Below, piece by piece: positions 16,280 to 24,135 of a stretch of DNA of 64,000 bases (position 1 is its first letter; every line of letters begins with the position of its first letter). The DNA comes from Allofournierella massiliensis (GTDB lineage Bacteria; Bacillota; Clostridia; Oscillospirales; Ruminococcaceae). The DNA lies in NCBI RefSeq assembly GCF_021531255.1, contig NZ_JAFBIO010000002.1:1-64000 (forward strand). The letters are read 5' to 3'. Both the position numbers and the translations under genes were made by a program. The notes beneath the pieces were generated by a model. The model did not search any database and was not told the DNA's origin. It saw only the letters and a program-made list of their open reading frames with translations.

Positions 16280-16714
16280 TTATTTCTCCTTTTGTGGGGG
16301 AGCGGACTGATCGTGCCATTTTTCCGGGTGGGCCTTGCGCCGGCGGAACAGAATGCTCAGCACCAGGGCAGAAACGATAAAGCACAGCCAGAGAATGAGA
16401 ACCGGCCATACCCAGGTGGGACGGGCCAGGGCCAGAATGATGGCTGTGATCACAAAGCAAAAGGGGAGATACTGAATCCAGCGGCCCATCGGGCCGAACA
16501 GGCTGCACCAGATCTTGCGCACCTCGACAGCCCGTTCCTGCTCCTGCCGGAAGGCAAATTCATTGAAAGCAATTTGAAAGGCCTGAACCGTATAGTAGAG
16601 TACCAGGAAGATATAGATCAGGGAGGAGAACCCGTTGAAATGGAAAATCTGGTATACGATAAACGCGACCCCCGCAAAGGCGGCCAAAAGAGTTTTCCAG
16701 CTGTAGATCTTCAT
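16280..16714 (-). CDS. Conserved membrane protein, unknown function
   Basis: This 144-residue protein has two hydrophobic pairs (about residues 8-45 and 85-130) and a charged middle segment (RQEQERAVEVRKIW). ATG 16714 is preceded by GGAGG at 8 bases, which is better than the GTG three codons upstream. Its stop is two bases before the amylase start, so they form an operon. No domain was recognised. Confidence 0.7.
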   Translation of the reverse strand: MKIYSWKTLLAAFAGVAFIVYQIFHFNGFSSLIYIFLVLYYTVQAFQIAFNEFAFRQEQERAVEVRKIWCSLFGPMGRWIQYLPFCFVITAIILALARPTWVWPVLILWLCFIVSALVLSILFRRRKAHPEKWHDQSAPPQKEK

Positions 16715-16805
16715 AACAGGCACCTCCGTTCAGCGGATGTCGAGGGAAAAATCTCTTATCATCATCATACTATATTCTGCCCCCAAATGGAATTGGGCGG
16801 CCGCC

Positions 16806-16834
16806 TTGACAAGCCCCGGCTCCAAAGGTATACT
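16806..16834 (+). promoter_or_regulatory. Promoter of the ABC transporter leader
   Basis: Consensus TTGACA (16806-16811), 17 bases, TATACT (16829-16834). Transcription would start near 16841, leaving a leader of about 290 bases before the coding region. Confidence 0.85.
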
Positions 16835-16840
16835 GAACCC

Positions 16841-17033
16841 TGACAAAATAATCTTTCTGTGCGCCGGAAGGGCATTCCTGACGGCAAACAGCGTTCTGAT
16901 ACAGCGGCTGCCGGCAGGATTCCGGCGGCCCTTCCATCCTCTTTGTTCTGACGGTACCGGGGCTCCGGGCCAAAAGGCAGGGAAAAGCAAGGTGCCTTTC
17001 TCTCTCCCTGCCCTTTGGGCGGGGAGTTTTTTT
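16841..17033 (+). promoter_or_regulatory. Riboswitch-like attenuated leader of the ABC transporter
   Basis: The 5' half folds as nested helices: 16862-16869 with 16920-16927 (CGCCGGAA/TTCCGGCG) and 16877-16886 with 16909-16918 (one mismatch). An alternative perfect helix, 16866-16873 with 16928-16935, shares bases with the first, so they exclude each other. Downstream, 16976-16983 (GGCAGGGA) can pair with 17005-17012, which would break a strong terminator stem (17004-17013 with 17017-17026). I could not assign it to a known riboswitch class; no B12 box, TPP or SAM signature is visible. Control of metal-complex uptake is inferred from the gene it precedes. Confidence 0.65.
17004..17033 (+). 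terminator. Leader terminator (attenuator) before the ABC operon
   Basis: CTCCCTGCCC and GGGCGGGGAG form a 10-bp stem with a TTT loop and seven T residues after it, about 97 bases before the coding start. Being upstream of the gene, it acts as an attenuator. Confidence 0.85.
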
Positions 17034-17129
17034 CCGGCCCAGAAGAAAAGCAGGTATGGCGGGACGGCGCAGCGCACCCGCAAAGAAAGGGCAGGGCCCG
17101 GTGCGGAAAAAAGAGAGGAAATTGACAGT

Positions 17130-18308
17130 ATGATGAAAAAACGTATCCTTGCGGCGCTGCTTTGCCTGTGCCTTGCGGCGGGCCTGCTGACCGGCTGCGG
17201 CAATTCCCCCGCCTCCGGTTCTCAGCCTGCTTCTTCCGCCCCGGCTTCTTCCGTGCCTGCTTCCAGCGCTGCCGGCCAGGGCGAGACCCGCACCATCACC
17301 GACCATGCCGGCCGGCAGGTGGAGATCCCCGCCCAGGTGGACCGGGTGGTGGTCACCGATATCTACCCGCTGCCCTCGGTGCTCAGCGTCTTTTTGGGCA
17401 GTGCCGAGAAGATCGTGGGCATCCACCCCATGAGCATGAGCGCGGCCCAGACCGGCACCCTGGGGGAAATCTTCCCCGAGATTCTGGAAGCCGATACCAG
17501 CTTTATGACCGGCACCGAGCTGAATGTGGAATCCCTGCTGGCTCTGGAACCGGATCTGGTTTTCTGCAACGCCTCCAATGCTGAGGAGATGGAAGCCATC
17601 ACCAATGCGGGCATCCCCTGTGTGGGTGTAGCCACTGGCAAGTGGAACTTTGACATTCTGGAAACCTATGCCCAGTGGACGGCCCTGCTGGGTGAAATCT
17701 TCCCAGAGAGCGACAAGAGCGCCCTGGTGCGGGAGTATTCCGAAGAGGTCTACCAGGAGGTACAGGACAAGGTGGCTGATCGGGAAGAGGGCAGCAAGAA
17801 AAAGATCCTTTTCCTCTATCAGTATGATGAAAACACCATGGTTACTTCCAGCAGCAAGTTCTTCGGCCAGTTCTGGTGCGAGGCAGTGGGCGGCGTGAAC
17901 GTGGCCAGCGAGGTGCCCGCCGAGACCAGCAACGCAGTGATCACCATGGAACAGGTGTACCAGTGGAACCCGGATGTGATCTTCATCACCAACTTTACCG
18001 AGTGTCAGCCCGAAGATCTTTACACCAATGCCATCAACGGGGATGACTGGAGCAGTGTGGCCGCGGTGCAGAACCAGCAGGTATATAAGATGCCTCTGGG
18101 CACCTACCGCACCTACACCCCCAGCAGCGATACCCCGCTCACCCTGCTCTGGCTGGCCCAGAAGGTCTACCCGGAAAAGTTCGCCGACCTGGACCTGAAC
18201 GCCCGGGTGAAGGAGTACTACAGCGAGATCTACGGGGTGGAGCTCACCGACGAGCAGGTGGAAGCCATGTACAACCCGCCTGCCGAGGCGGCTGCCGGCC
18301 GGGGCTGA
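17130..18308 (+). CDS. ABC transporter substrate-binding lipoprotein (iron-complex/B12 family)
   Basis: The 392-residue product has a lipoprotein signal (LLTGC, C23), a Ser/Ala/Pro-rich linker (about 24-48), then a BtuF/FhuD-type domain starting TRTITDHAGRQVEIP. The segments VESLLALEPDLVF and WNPDVIFITNF are typical of this fold. It captures a metal chelate at the cell surface and delivers it to the permease. The ligand could be a siderophore, cobamide, haem or oxyanion; the sequence does not decide. GAGAGGA precedes ATG 17130; an ATG three bases later is an alternative. Confidence 0.88.
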   Translation: MMKKRILAALLCLCLAAGLLTGCGNSPASGSQPASSAPASSVPASSAAGQGETRTITDHAGRQVEIPAQVDRVVVTDIYPLPSVLSVFLGSAEKIVGIHPMSMSAAQTGTLGEIFPEILEADTSFMTGTELNVESLLALEPDLVFCNASNAEEMEAITNAGIPCVGVATGKWNFDILETYAQWTALLGEIFPESDKSALVREYSEEVYQEVQDKVADREEGSKKKILFLYQYDENTMVTSSSKFFGQFWCEAVGGVNVASEVPAETSNAVITMEQVYQWNPDVIFITNFTECQPEDLYTNAINGDDWSSVAAVQNQQVYKMPLGTYRTYTPSSDTPLTLLWLAQKVYPEKFADLDLNARVKEYYSEIYGVELTDEQVEAMYNPPAEAAAGRG

Positions 18309-18396
18309 GAGGGCCCTGTATCGGCAAAACTTGATACAAATCGGAAATTTGCGAAAAGAATAAACAAAAAGTAAAACAGCAGGGGAGGGATTTGCC

Positions 18397-19401
18397 ATGA
18401 AAAAGCGGATTCTCTCCCCTGTTTTTTGTGTTCTGGGGCTGGCGGTTCTGGGGCTGGCGGCCCTCTGCCTGGGCCAGTACAGCCTGAGCCCGGCCAAGGT
18501 ATTGGCCGCCCTTTGGCCCGGAGGCTGGCCGGGGGTGAGCCTGTCGGATACGGATCTGACCGTGATCTTCAACGTGCGGCTGCCCCGGGTACTGCTGGCC
18601 CTGCTGGCGGGGGCCGCTCTCAGTGGGGCAGGGGCTGCCTTCCAGGCTGTCTTTTCCAACCCGCTGGCCACGCCGGACACCCTGGGGGTGGCCACAGGGG
18701 CCTCTTTCGGGGCGGTACTGGCCATCCTGATGGGCCTGCCCGCCCTGGCGGTGCAGGGGGCGGCCCTGGCCATGGGTCTGGGTGCGGTGGCTCTGGTCTA
18801 TCTGGTGGGGCAGGTGCGGGGCGAGCGCACTGTCCTGACCCTGGTGCTGGCGGGGCTGGTGGTAAGCAGCCTCTTTTCGGCGCTGGTCTCTTTAGTGAAA
18901 TATGTGGCCGACCCCCAAAACACCCTGCCTGCCATCACCTTCTGGCTGATGGGCAGCCTTTCGGGCACCACCCGGCGTTCCCTGGCCCTGGGCCTGCCCT
19001 TCCTGGGGGTGGGCGTGGCGGTGCTCTGGCTGCTGCGCTGGAAGCTGAACCTGCTGGCCCTGCCCCAGGAGGAAGCCCTCAGCTTGGGGGTACCTGTGAA
19101 AAAGCTGCGGGTGCTGGCGGTGGGGGCTGCCGCCCTCATCACGGCCTCGGTGGTCTCCCTCTGCGGGCAGATCGGCTGGGTGGGCCTGCTGGTGCCCCAT
19201 GCGGCCCGGATGCTGGTGGGCGGGGATAACCGGCGGCTGATCCCGGCCAGTTTTGGGCTGGGGGCGGCGTTTTTCCTGGTCATCGACACCCTGGCCCGCT
19301 GCGCCACGGCGGCCGAGATCCCGGTCTCCATTCTGACGGCGGTGGTGGGCGCGCCGCTCTTTATTGTGCTGCTGCGCAGAACAGGGGGGGCTGGGCTGTG
19401 A
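18397..19401 (+). CDS. FecCD-family ABC transporter permease
   Basis: This 334-residue membrane protein has about nine to ten helices and the FecCD hallmarks RLPRVLLALLAGAALSGAGA, FQAVFSNPLATPDTLGVATG and, near the end, GQIGWVGLLVPHAAR. It probably works as a homodimer that passes metal complexes through the membrane. GGGGAGGGATTTGCC precedes ATG 18397. Its stop overlaps the ATPase start by four bases (GTGA). Confidence 0.94.
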   Translation: MKKRILSPVFCVLGLAVLGLAALCLGQYSLSPAKVLAALWPGGWPGVSLSDTDLTVIFNVRLPRVLLALLAGAALSGAGAAFQAVFSNPLATPDTLGVATGASFGAVLAILMGLPALAVQGAALAMGLGAVALVYLVGQVRGERTVLTLVLAGLVVSSLFSALVSLVKYVADPQNTLPAITFWLMGSLSGTTRRSLALGLPFLGVGVAVLWLLRWKLNLLALPQEEALSLGVPVKKLRVLAVGAAALITASVVSLCGQIGWVGLLVPHAARMLVGGDNRRLIPASFGLGAAFFLVIDTLARCATAAEIPVSILTAVVGAPLFIVLLRRTGGAGL

Positions 19402-20189
19402 AACTGGAAGTAAGAGGGGGCAGCTTTGGCTACCCCGGCGGGCCGCCCCTTCTGCGGGGCGTGTCCTTTCAGGTGGAAGGTGGGGAGGTCCTCTCCATTC
19501 TGGGACCCAACGGGGCGGGCAAGACCACCCTGCTGCGGTGCATGCTGGGGCTGCTGAGCTGGAAGGAGGGCCAGACCCTGCTGGATGGCCAGCCCCTGGC
19601 CAACGATACCCGCCGCTGGCAGAGCATCGGCTATGTGCCTCAGCAAAAGCGGCCGACCCTGGGCTGTACCGCCCTGGAGATGGTGCTGCTGGGCCGAAGC
19701 CCCCATCTGGGCCTGTTGGCCCAGCCCACCGCCCGGGACGAGGCCCTGGCCCGGGAATGTCTGGAACGGGTGGGGGCAGAGGCCCTGGCGAACCGGCTTT
19801 GCAGCCAGCTTTCCGGCGGGGAATATCAGCTGGTGCTCTTTGCCCGGGCGCTGGCCGTGCAGCCCCGGTTTCTGGTGCTGGATGAACCGGAGGCAAACCT
19901 GGATTTTAAGAATCAGCAAAAGGTGCTGGAAGTGCTGGAACGGCTCTGCCGGCAGGAGGGCCTGGGGGCTTTGTGGATCACCCACTCCCCCCAGAACGCC
20001 CTGGCCCTGGCCGATAAGGCCCTGCTGCTGAACCGGCAGGGCGAATACCGCTTTGGCCCGGCGGAAGAGGCACTCACCGAAGAAAACCTGAGCTGGTGCC
20101 TGGAAATGCCCCTGAAACTCTGCCGGGTACAGGCTGGGGAAAAGCAGGGCTGGTGCGTGCTGCCCCTGGGCAGCCGGGAGAAAGGATGA
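19398..20189 (+). CDS. ABC transporter ATP-binding protein (FecE/BtuD type)
   Basis: The 263-residue ATPase has Walker A GPNGAGKTT, Q-loop YVPQQ, signature LSGGEYQLVLFARAL and Walker B FLVLDEPEANLD, then the switch THSPQN. It energises import by the upstream permease and lipoprotein. The start is GTG 19398 overlapping the permease stop. The last 50 residues extend past the usual ATPase core and look regulatory or simply divergent. Confidence 0.93.
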   Translation: MKLEVRGGSFGYPGGPPLLRGVSFQVEGGEVLSILGPNGAGKTTLLRCMLGLLSWKEGQTLLDGQPLANDTRRWQSIGYVPQQKRPTLGCTALEMVLLGRSPHLGLLAQPTARDEALARECLERVGAEALANRLCSQLSGGEYQLVLFARALAVQPRFLVLDEPEANLDFKNQQKVLEVLERLCRQEGLGALWITHSPQNALALADKALLLNRQGEYRFGPAEEALTEENLSWCLEMPLKLCRVQAGEKQGWCVLPLGSREKG

Positions 20190-20194
20190 GAGGA

Positions 20195-20443
20195 ATGGAA
20201 GAGACAAGAATCGCCCTGATCGGGATTCTGGTGGAAGAACCGGAATCGGTGGAACAGATGAACCGGTTGCTGCACCAGTATGCCCCTTACATCATCGGGC
20301 GAATGGGCATCCCCTACCGGGAAAAAGGGATATCCATGATCAGTGTGGCCCTGGATGCCCCCCAGCCGGTGATCAGCGCCCTTTCGGGCAAGCTGGGCAT
20401 GCTGCCCGGGGTGAGCACCAAGACTCTCTATTCCAAGACCTGA
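20195..20443 (+). CDS. TM1266-family regulator
   Basis: This 82-residue protein matches the TM1266 group (RIALIGILVEE, LLHQYAPYIIGRMGIPYREK, ISALSGKLGMLPGV), an ACT/NikR-like small fold often encoded with [FeFe]-hydrogenase maturation genes. Here it follows the ABC importer by 5 bases instead. I chose ATG 20195 because the family starts just before ETRIALIG; ATG 20186 is an overlapping alternative. Its biochemical role is unknown; sensing or regulation is inferred from fold. Confidence 0.82.
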   Translation: MEETRIALIGILVEEPESVEQMNRLLHQYAPYIIGRMGIPYREKGISMISVALDAPQPVISALSGKLGMLPGVSTKTLYSKT

Positions 20444-20463
20444 AACAAAACACAAACAAAAAA

Positions 20464-20507
20464 CAGCCCCCGACTCTCCTTTCTCAGGAGGGCCGGGGGC
20501 CTTTTTG
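20464..20507 (+). terminator. Terminator of the ABC transporter operon
   Basis: GCCCCCG (20466-20472) pairs with CGGGGGC (20494-20500), with an inner CTCCT/AGGAG helix, followed by CTTTTT. Confidence 0.85.
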
Positions 20508-20516
20508 CGGGCAGGG

Positions 20517-21902
20517 TTATTGGGTCAAGTCCACCGTGAAGCAGGTAGCTTCAGGTGCCTGCCACTGGCGGCTGTACTGAGGGCAGAGCCACACCTGGTC
20601 ATAGGGATAATCTTCCAGGTACAGGGTGACCAGGAAGGAGTCATCCGGGGCGTCCATAGGCAGGGCGCCGCTGCTCCAGCTGTGGTACTCCATCTGGTTC
20701 CCTTCCGGGTCGTAGTATTCGGTGCGGAAAATCTGGTGGACATAGCTCTCTTTGCGCTGCCGGGCCAGGAAGCTTACCTTCCAGCCAGAGCCGACCTGTT
20801 TGGCCTCATAAAAGCTGACCCCCTCGGGCAGAAAATCCGCCTTGCCGCCGGCCAGATCCACCAGGGTGCGCTCATGGGATTTATCCAGCCATTCGGCGCC
20901 GGTGACCCGGATGGTAAGGGAATCGGCCTTTTCAAAATAGGGGCTCTCGGCCCGATAGGAGGTCATGGTGTGGGTTTCGCCGGAGCCGGTGGCGGTGACC
21001 CCGTTGGATACCGGCTGGTATACCTGGCCGCCGCCCTCCACCGTAAAGTAGAGCTGGGTGAGCCAGGCCGTGTTTTCCTCCGATTCCTCCAGGTCCAGCC
21101 GCAGGTGGGTGGGGTAGATCTCCAGCTGGGTGAAGGTGAATGTCTGGCCGTCCAGGGTAAGGGTCTCGCCCAGTTCGATCTGCCGGCCCGAGGCAGTGAA
21201 GGTGGGGTCAAAGTGCAGCGCAAACCGGAAGGTGGTCAGGGGTTCCGGGTCCGGGGGCAGTTCCAGCCAGACATCCTCACCTACCTGCTGGTCGGCCGGG
21301 CCTTCTTCCGTCAGGGTGGGGGCGTCTTCCTCCGGGTCCTGCCAGACGTCCAGCTCCAGGAGGAGGGCGTCAGGCACATCCTCGGCCACAAAATCTACCG
21401 TCATGCTGCGCAGCTGGCCGTTGGGCACATCCCAGCTGTTCAGCCCGTAGGAGCAGGGGGCCGGAGAGGAGCCGTCCAGGGAAAGGATCCTGGGTTCCTC
21501 CCGCAGCTGGCCGCCGCTCTCGGTGTCCAGCCGGTAAAAGATGTTTACCTGCTTTTGGTCCACGAGCAGATATTCCACCTGGGCGGTGATGCCGCACCGG
21601 GTTTGGGTCAACTCCAGGGGCTGGACATATTCATTATCCACCGCCCGGCTCAGGGAGGGGGAAAAGGTGACCGCGGCGGCCAGTTCCCGCAGCAGGGGGA
21701 CCCGGGAGCAGGCATAGGCCACCGGGGCGCAGAAGTTTACCAGCAGCACAAAGCAGCAGGCAAGACCGGCCAAGCTGGCCGCAGGCTGCAGTACCCGGCG
21801 CCGGCGCAGCCGTGCCCGAGCCCGGGGCAGGGCCTTTTCCAGAGCGGGCGGGGTGTCTTCCAGTTCCCGCAGCAGGGCCGAATATTCTTCGTTCCGGTTC
21901 AT
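20517..21902 (-). CDS. DUF4179-type membrane protein, partner of ECF sigma
   Basis: The 461-residue protein has a short cytoplasmic N-terminus (RNEEYSALLRELEDTPPALE), one membrane helix (about 42-65) and a large extracytoplasmic beta-rich domain typical of DUF4179 proteins. These follow ECF sigma genes in Clostridia and are thought to act as anti-sigma factors or surface sensors. Its ATG overlaps the expected sigma stop (ATGA). Because the sigma gene is frameshifted upstream, coupled translation of this gene is uncertain. Confidence 0.82.
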   Translation of the reverse strand: MNRNEEYSALLRELEDTPPALEKALPRARARLRRRRVLQPAASLAGLACCFVLLVNFCAPVAYACSRVPLLRELAAAVTFSPSLSRAVDNEYVQPLELTQTRCGITAQVEYLLVDQKQVNIFYRLDTESGGQLREEPRILSLDGSSPAPCSYGLNSWDVPNGQLRSMTVDFVAEDVPDALLLELDVWQDPEEDAPTLTEEGPADQQVGEDVWLELPPDPEPLTTFRFALHFDPTFTASGRQIELGETLTLDGQTFTFTQLEIYPTHLRLDLEESEENTAWLTQLYFTVEGGGQVYQPVSNGVTATGSGETHTMTSYRAESPYFEKADSLTIRVTGAEWLDKSHERTLVDLAGGKADFLPEGVSFYEAKQVGSGWKVSFLARQRKESYVHQIFRTEYYDPEGNQMEYHSWSSGALPMDAPDDSFLVTLYLEDYPYDQVWLCPQYSRQWQAPEATCFTVDLTQ

Positions 21903-22373
21903 GCGTCTCCCTCCTTTTCACAAAGTTCCAGCCGCAGCAGGGCCAGGGCCCGGCGCTGACGGGTGGCGGCGGTGCCGGCCGGGATATCCAGGATGCGGGC
22001 GGTTTCGGCCAGGGTATAGCCGGAAAAATACCGCAGGATTACCACCTGGCTCAGTTCGGGGGGGCAGGCGCCGGATCGCCTCTTTCAGGGGCAGGGCGTC
22101 CAGATCATCGGCATTGGGGCAGTCGAATGTATCCAAGGGCTCCAGCCGGCGCTGGCGCTTTTTCTCCCGGCTGCACTCGTTCAGCAGGATGCGGGTGAGC
22201 CAGGTGGCGAAAAATTCCGGCTGGCGCAGCCCCCGCAGCCCCCGCAGTCCCTTGTATACCGTTTCGTCCACCGCGTCCAGGGCCAGGGCCTCGCTGCCTA
22301 AGTAGAGAAAGGCGGTGCGATAGAGCCGGGCGCGCAGATGCTCAACCGCAAGGGCGTATTCTTCCTGGGTCAT
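21899..22373 (-). pseudogene. ECF RNA polymerase sigma factor, frameshifted in a G7/C7 run
   Basis: From ATG 22373 the frame gives sigma region 2 (ALDAVDETVYKGL, RQPEFFATWLTRILLNECSR), then reaches a run of seven C (22058-22064 on the plus strand) where six would keep the frame. After the run the correct frame continues ELSQVVILRYFSGYTLAETA, sigma region 4, and ends in a stop overlapping the DUF4179 start. The 475-base length is one base over a multiple of three. The unshifted frame instead runs into unrelated sequence and stops at 21918. It could be a real mutation, a phase-variable tract or a sequencing error. Confidence 0.82.
22224..22250. repeat. Nine-base tandem repeat, three units, in the sigma gene
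   Basis: Three near-identical units (CGCAGCCCC, CGCAGCCCC, CGCAGTCCC) encode GLR-GLR-GLR between sigma regions 2.1 and 2.4. Unit number could vary between strains. Confidence 0.6.
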
Positions 22374-22464
22374 GGCGGTCCTCCTTTCTTTTGTCCTTCT
22401 GCTTATTAGACCGTTTGGGCCCTTGTTTTTATTGCGCCGGGGAAAATTTTTTTCGAAAACAGAC

Positions 22465-22494
22465 GAAAAAAGGCCGCCCGGCAGGCGGGCGGCC
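22465..22494 (-). terminator. Terminator of the DAGK-like gene
   Basis: On the minus strand GGCCGCCCG pairs with CGGGCGGCC across five bases and is followed by six T. Confidence 0.9.
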
Positions 22495-22512
22495 CATGAT
22501 CTGGCAGCGCTC

Positions 22513-23439
22513 TCAAAGCCCCTCGTCGCTGCCGGCCTCCCGGCGGGGCAGCATGATGGAAATCGCCTGAGGCTCCACCGAAATATCCGCAGTATCCGGT
22601 GTGCCCCCGTATTCTCCGTCCAGGGTCCAGGCGGTGCGCTGGAATGCGGTAAAGCGGATGCGGTCGGTCTGGAACAGGCGCACATAGGGGGTTTCTTCCC
22701 CCCGGGTCAGGGCAGTCAGGATCTGCTCGCCCTCCCGCAGGGTGGCGGGGGCCTTGATGAGCATCACCTCAAACAGGCCGTCGTTCAACTGTACCTGCCG
22801 GGCATTGGGGGCGGCAAAGCCCCCCACCGTGGTGGTGTTGGAAACCGAGCCGTACAGGTATTCGTCCTCTTCGATCAGGCCGTCGTGCTCCACCTTCATA
22901 TGGCAGCGGCAGCCCATGCTCTCGGGCAGGGAGAGAATCCCCTTGAGCACATAGGCCGCATGGCCCAGAGTGTTTTTTGTGTCCTGGGGGGTGGAATAGC
23001 TCACCGCCGTGAAAGCCCCGAAAGCGGCCACATAGTTGAAATAAGTTTCATTGAAGCGGCCGATGTCATAGGCAAAGGGGCGGCCGTCCGCCAGGGCGGC
23101 GCAGCCCTGTTCCAGCTCGATGGCCAGGCCCAGGCTGTTGGCAAAATCATTGGTGCTGCCCCCGGGCAGATAGCCCAGCAGGGGCCGGTGCTCCAGGGCC
23201 ATCAGCCCGCAAACCGCATGGTTCAGGGTGCCGTCGCCGCCGCAGCAGGCCACCAGATCAAAGCGGCTGCCGCACTCGGCCAGGATGTTTTCGGCGGTAA
23301 GGCCGTGGGCCGGCAGCAGGGGATATACCGTGGTCTCGCAGCCCCGCAGGGCCAGGGCTTCCACCATCCGGTAGGTGTTCTGGCGGGCGCTGCCGGTGCC
23401 CGCCGAGGGGTTCACCAGCAAAAGGACCTTCTTGCGCAT
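22513..23439 (-). CDS. Diacylglycerol/lipid kinase family protein
   Basis: This 308-residue protein has the DAGK catalytic domain: NPSAGTGSA at the start, CGGDGTLN (about residue 65) and LPGGSTNDFA. The family phosphorylates diacylglycerol or related lipids (DgkB/YegS type) using ATP at the membrane face, helping recycle lipids. The C-terminal half (EPQAISIML end) has the usual beta sandwich. AGGAGGAATCAATCC precedes ATG 23439. The gene is monocistronic. Confidence 0.9.
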   Translation of the reverse strand: MRKKVLLLVNPSAGTGSARQNTYRMVEALALRGCETTVYPLLPAHGLTAENILAECGSRFDLVACCGGDGTLNHAVCGLMALEHRPLLGYLPGGSTNDFANSLGLAIELEQGCAALADGRPFAYDIGRFNETYFNYVAAFGAFTAVSYSTPQDTKNTLGHAAYVLKGILSLPESMGCRCHMKVEHDGLIEEDEYLYGSVSNTTTVGGFAAPNARQVQLNDGLFEVMLIKAPATLREGEQILTALTRGEETPYVRLFQTDRIRFTAFQRTAWTLDGEYGGTPDTADISVEPQAISIMLPRREAGSDEGL

Positions 23440-23503
23440 GGATTGATTCCTCCTTTATGGGAAGGGCGGGCCGGGCCCGCGCCGATCAGATGATTTTATA
23501 GAG

Positions 23504-23513
23504 ATTATACCAT
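23504..23513 (-). promoter_or_regulatory. Extended -10 promoter of the DAGK-like gene
   Basis: On the minus strand TGGTATAAT is an extended -10 element; no good -35 is visible 17 bases upstream. It lies about 70 bases before the start. Confidence 0.5.
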
Positions 23514-23626
23514 CCCGGGAAGGATTTATGGGCCTTAACCCCAAAAAAGTTGCCCCATACAGGAATGTTGGGGCAGGGCGGGGCGTACCATGTACCAAAA
23601 CCGCCGGATAAGGAGGGAAAAGGTAC

Positions 23627-23884
23627 ATGCCGTCCAAAACAAGGCCGGTGTTCTGGCCCCGCCGCCAGGACCCCATGGATGAAGAACTGCGCCGTTACCA
23701 GCCCACGCTGGAAGAGGAGATCCGGGACTGCCTGGAACAGATGCGCCACAACGAGATGCTCTTTTCGCTGGAGGTAGAGGAAGACCTGATCGACCAGCGC
23801 ATCTACGAGCGCAAGGCACTGCTGTGCCGGTACCATTACTTACAAGCCAAGGCGCGGGCCCTGGGGCTGCGCGCCATCCTGTGA
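23627..23884 (+). CDS. yaaL: DUF2508 protein (YaaL-like)
   Basis: The 85-residue protein has the DUF2508 core: long charged helices (LEEEIRDCLEQMRHNEMLF) and EEDLIDQRIYERKAL...YHYLQAKA. AGGAGGGAAAAGGTAC precedes ATG 23627. In Bacillus subtilis yaaL lies between recR and bofA; here bofA follows with a GTGA overlap but recR is not adjacent. Function is unknown. Confidence 0.82.
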   Translation: MPSKTRPVFWPRRQDPMDEELRRYQPTLEEEIRDCLEQMRHNEMLFSLEVEEDLIDQRIYERKALLCRYHYLQAKARALGLRAIL

Positions 23885-24135
23885 GCGGGTGGCTTTGGGC
23901 CCTGGCGGCGGTGCTGCTGCTGGCGGTAAGCCGGGCAGCTGCCTCGGGGCCCCACCCCATCGGCAGGGCCTGCCTGTCGGCCCTGTGCGGGGTAAGCGCT
24001 CTGGGGGCGGTAAACCTGCTGGCCCCCTATACAGGGGTGAGCATCGCCCTTAACTACGGCACCGCCTTTGCCGCGGTGGTGCTGGGCCTGCCCGGGGTGA
24101 CCGGAATGCTCTTTCTGCAGGTCTTATTTCTCTGA
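23881..24135 (+). CDS. bofA: BofA-like sigma-K processing regulator
   Basis: The 84-residue protein starts at GTG 23881, overlapping the yaaL stop. It has two hydrophobic stretches and the BofA C-terminal pattern (ALNYGTAFAAVVLGLPGV). In sporulating Bacillus BofA holds the SpoIVFB protease inactive until the engulfed spore signals; here it supports a sporulation-type heritage. Its last 12 bases overlap the convergent queH gene. Confidence 0.82.
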   Translation: MSGWLWALAAVLLLAVSRAAASGPHPIGRACLSALCGVSALGAVNLLAPYTGVSIALNYGTAFAAVVLGLPGVTGMLFLQVLFL

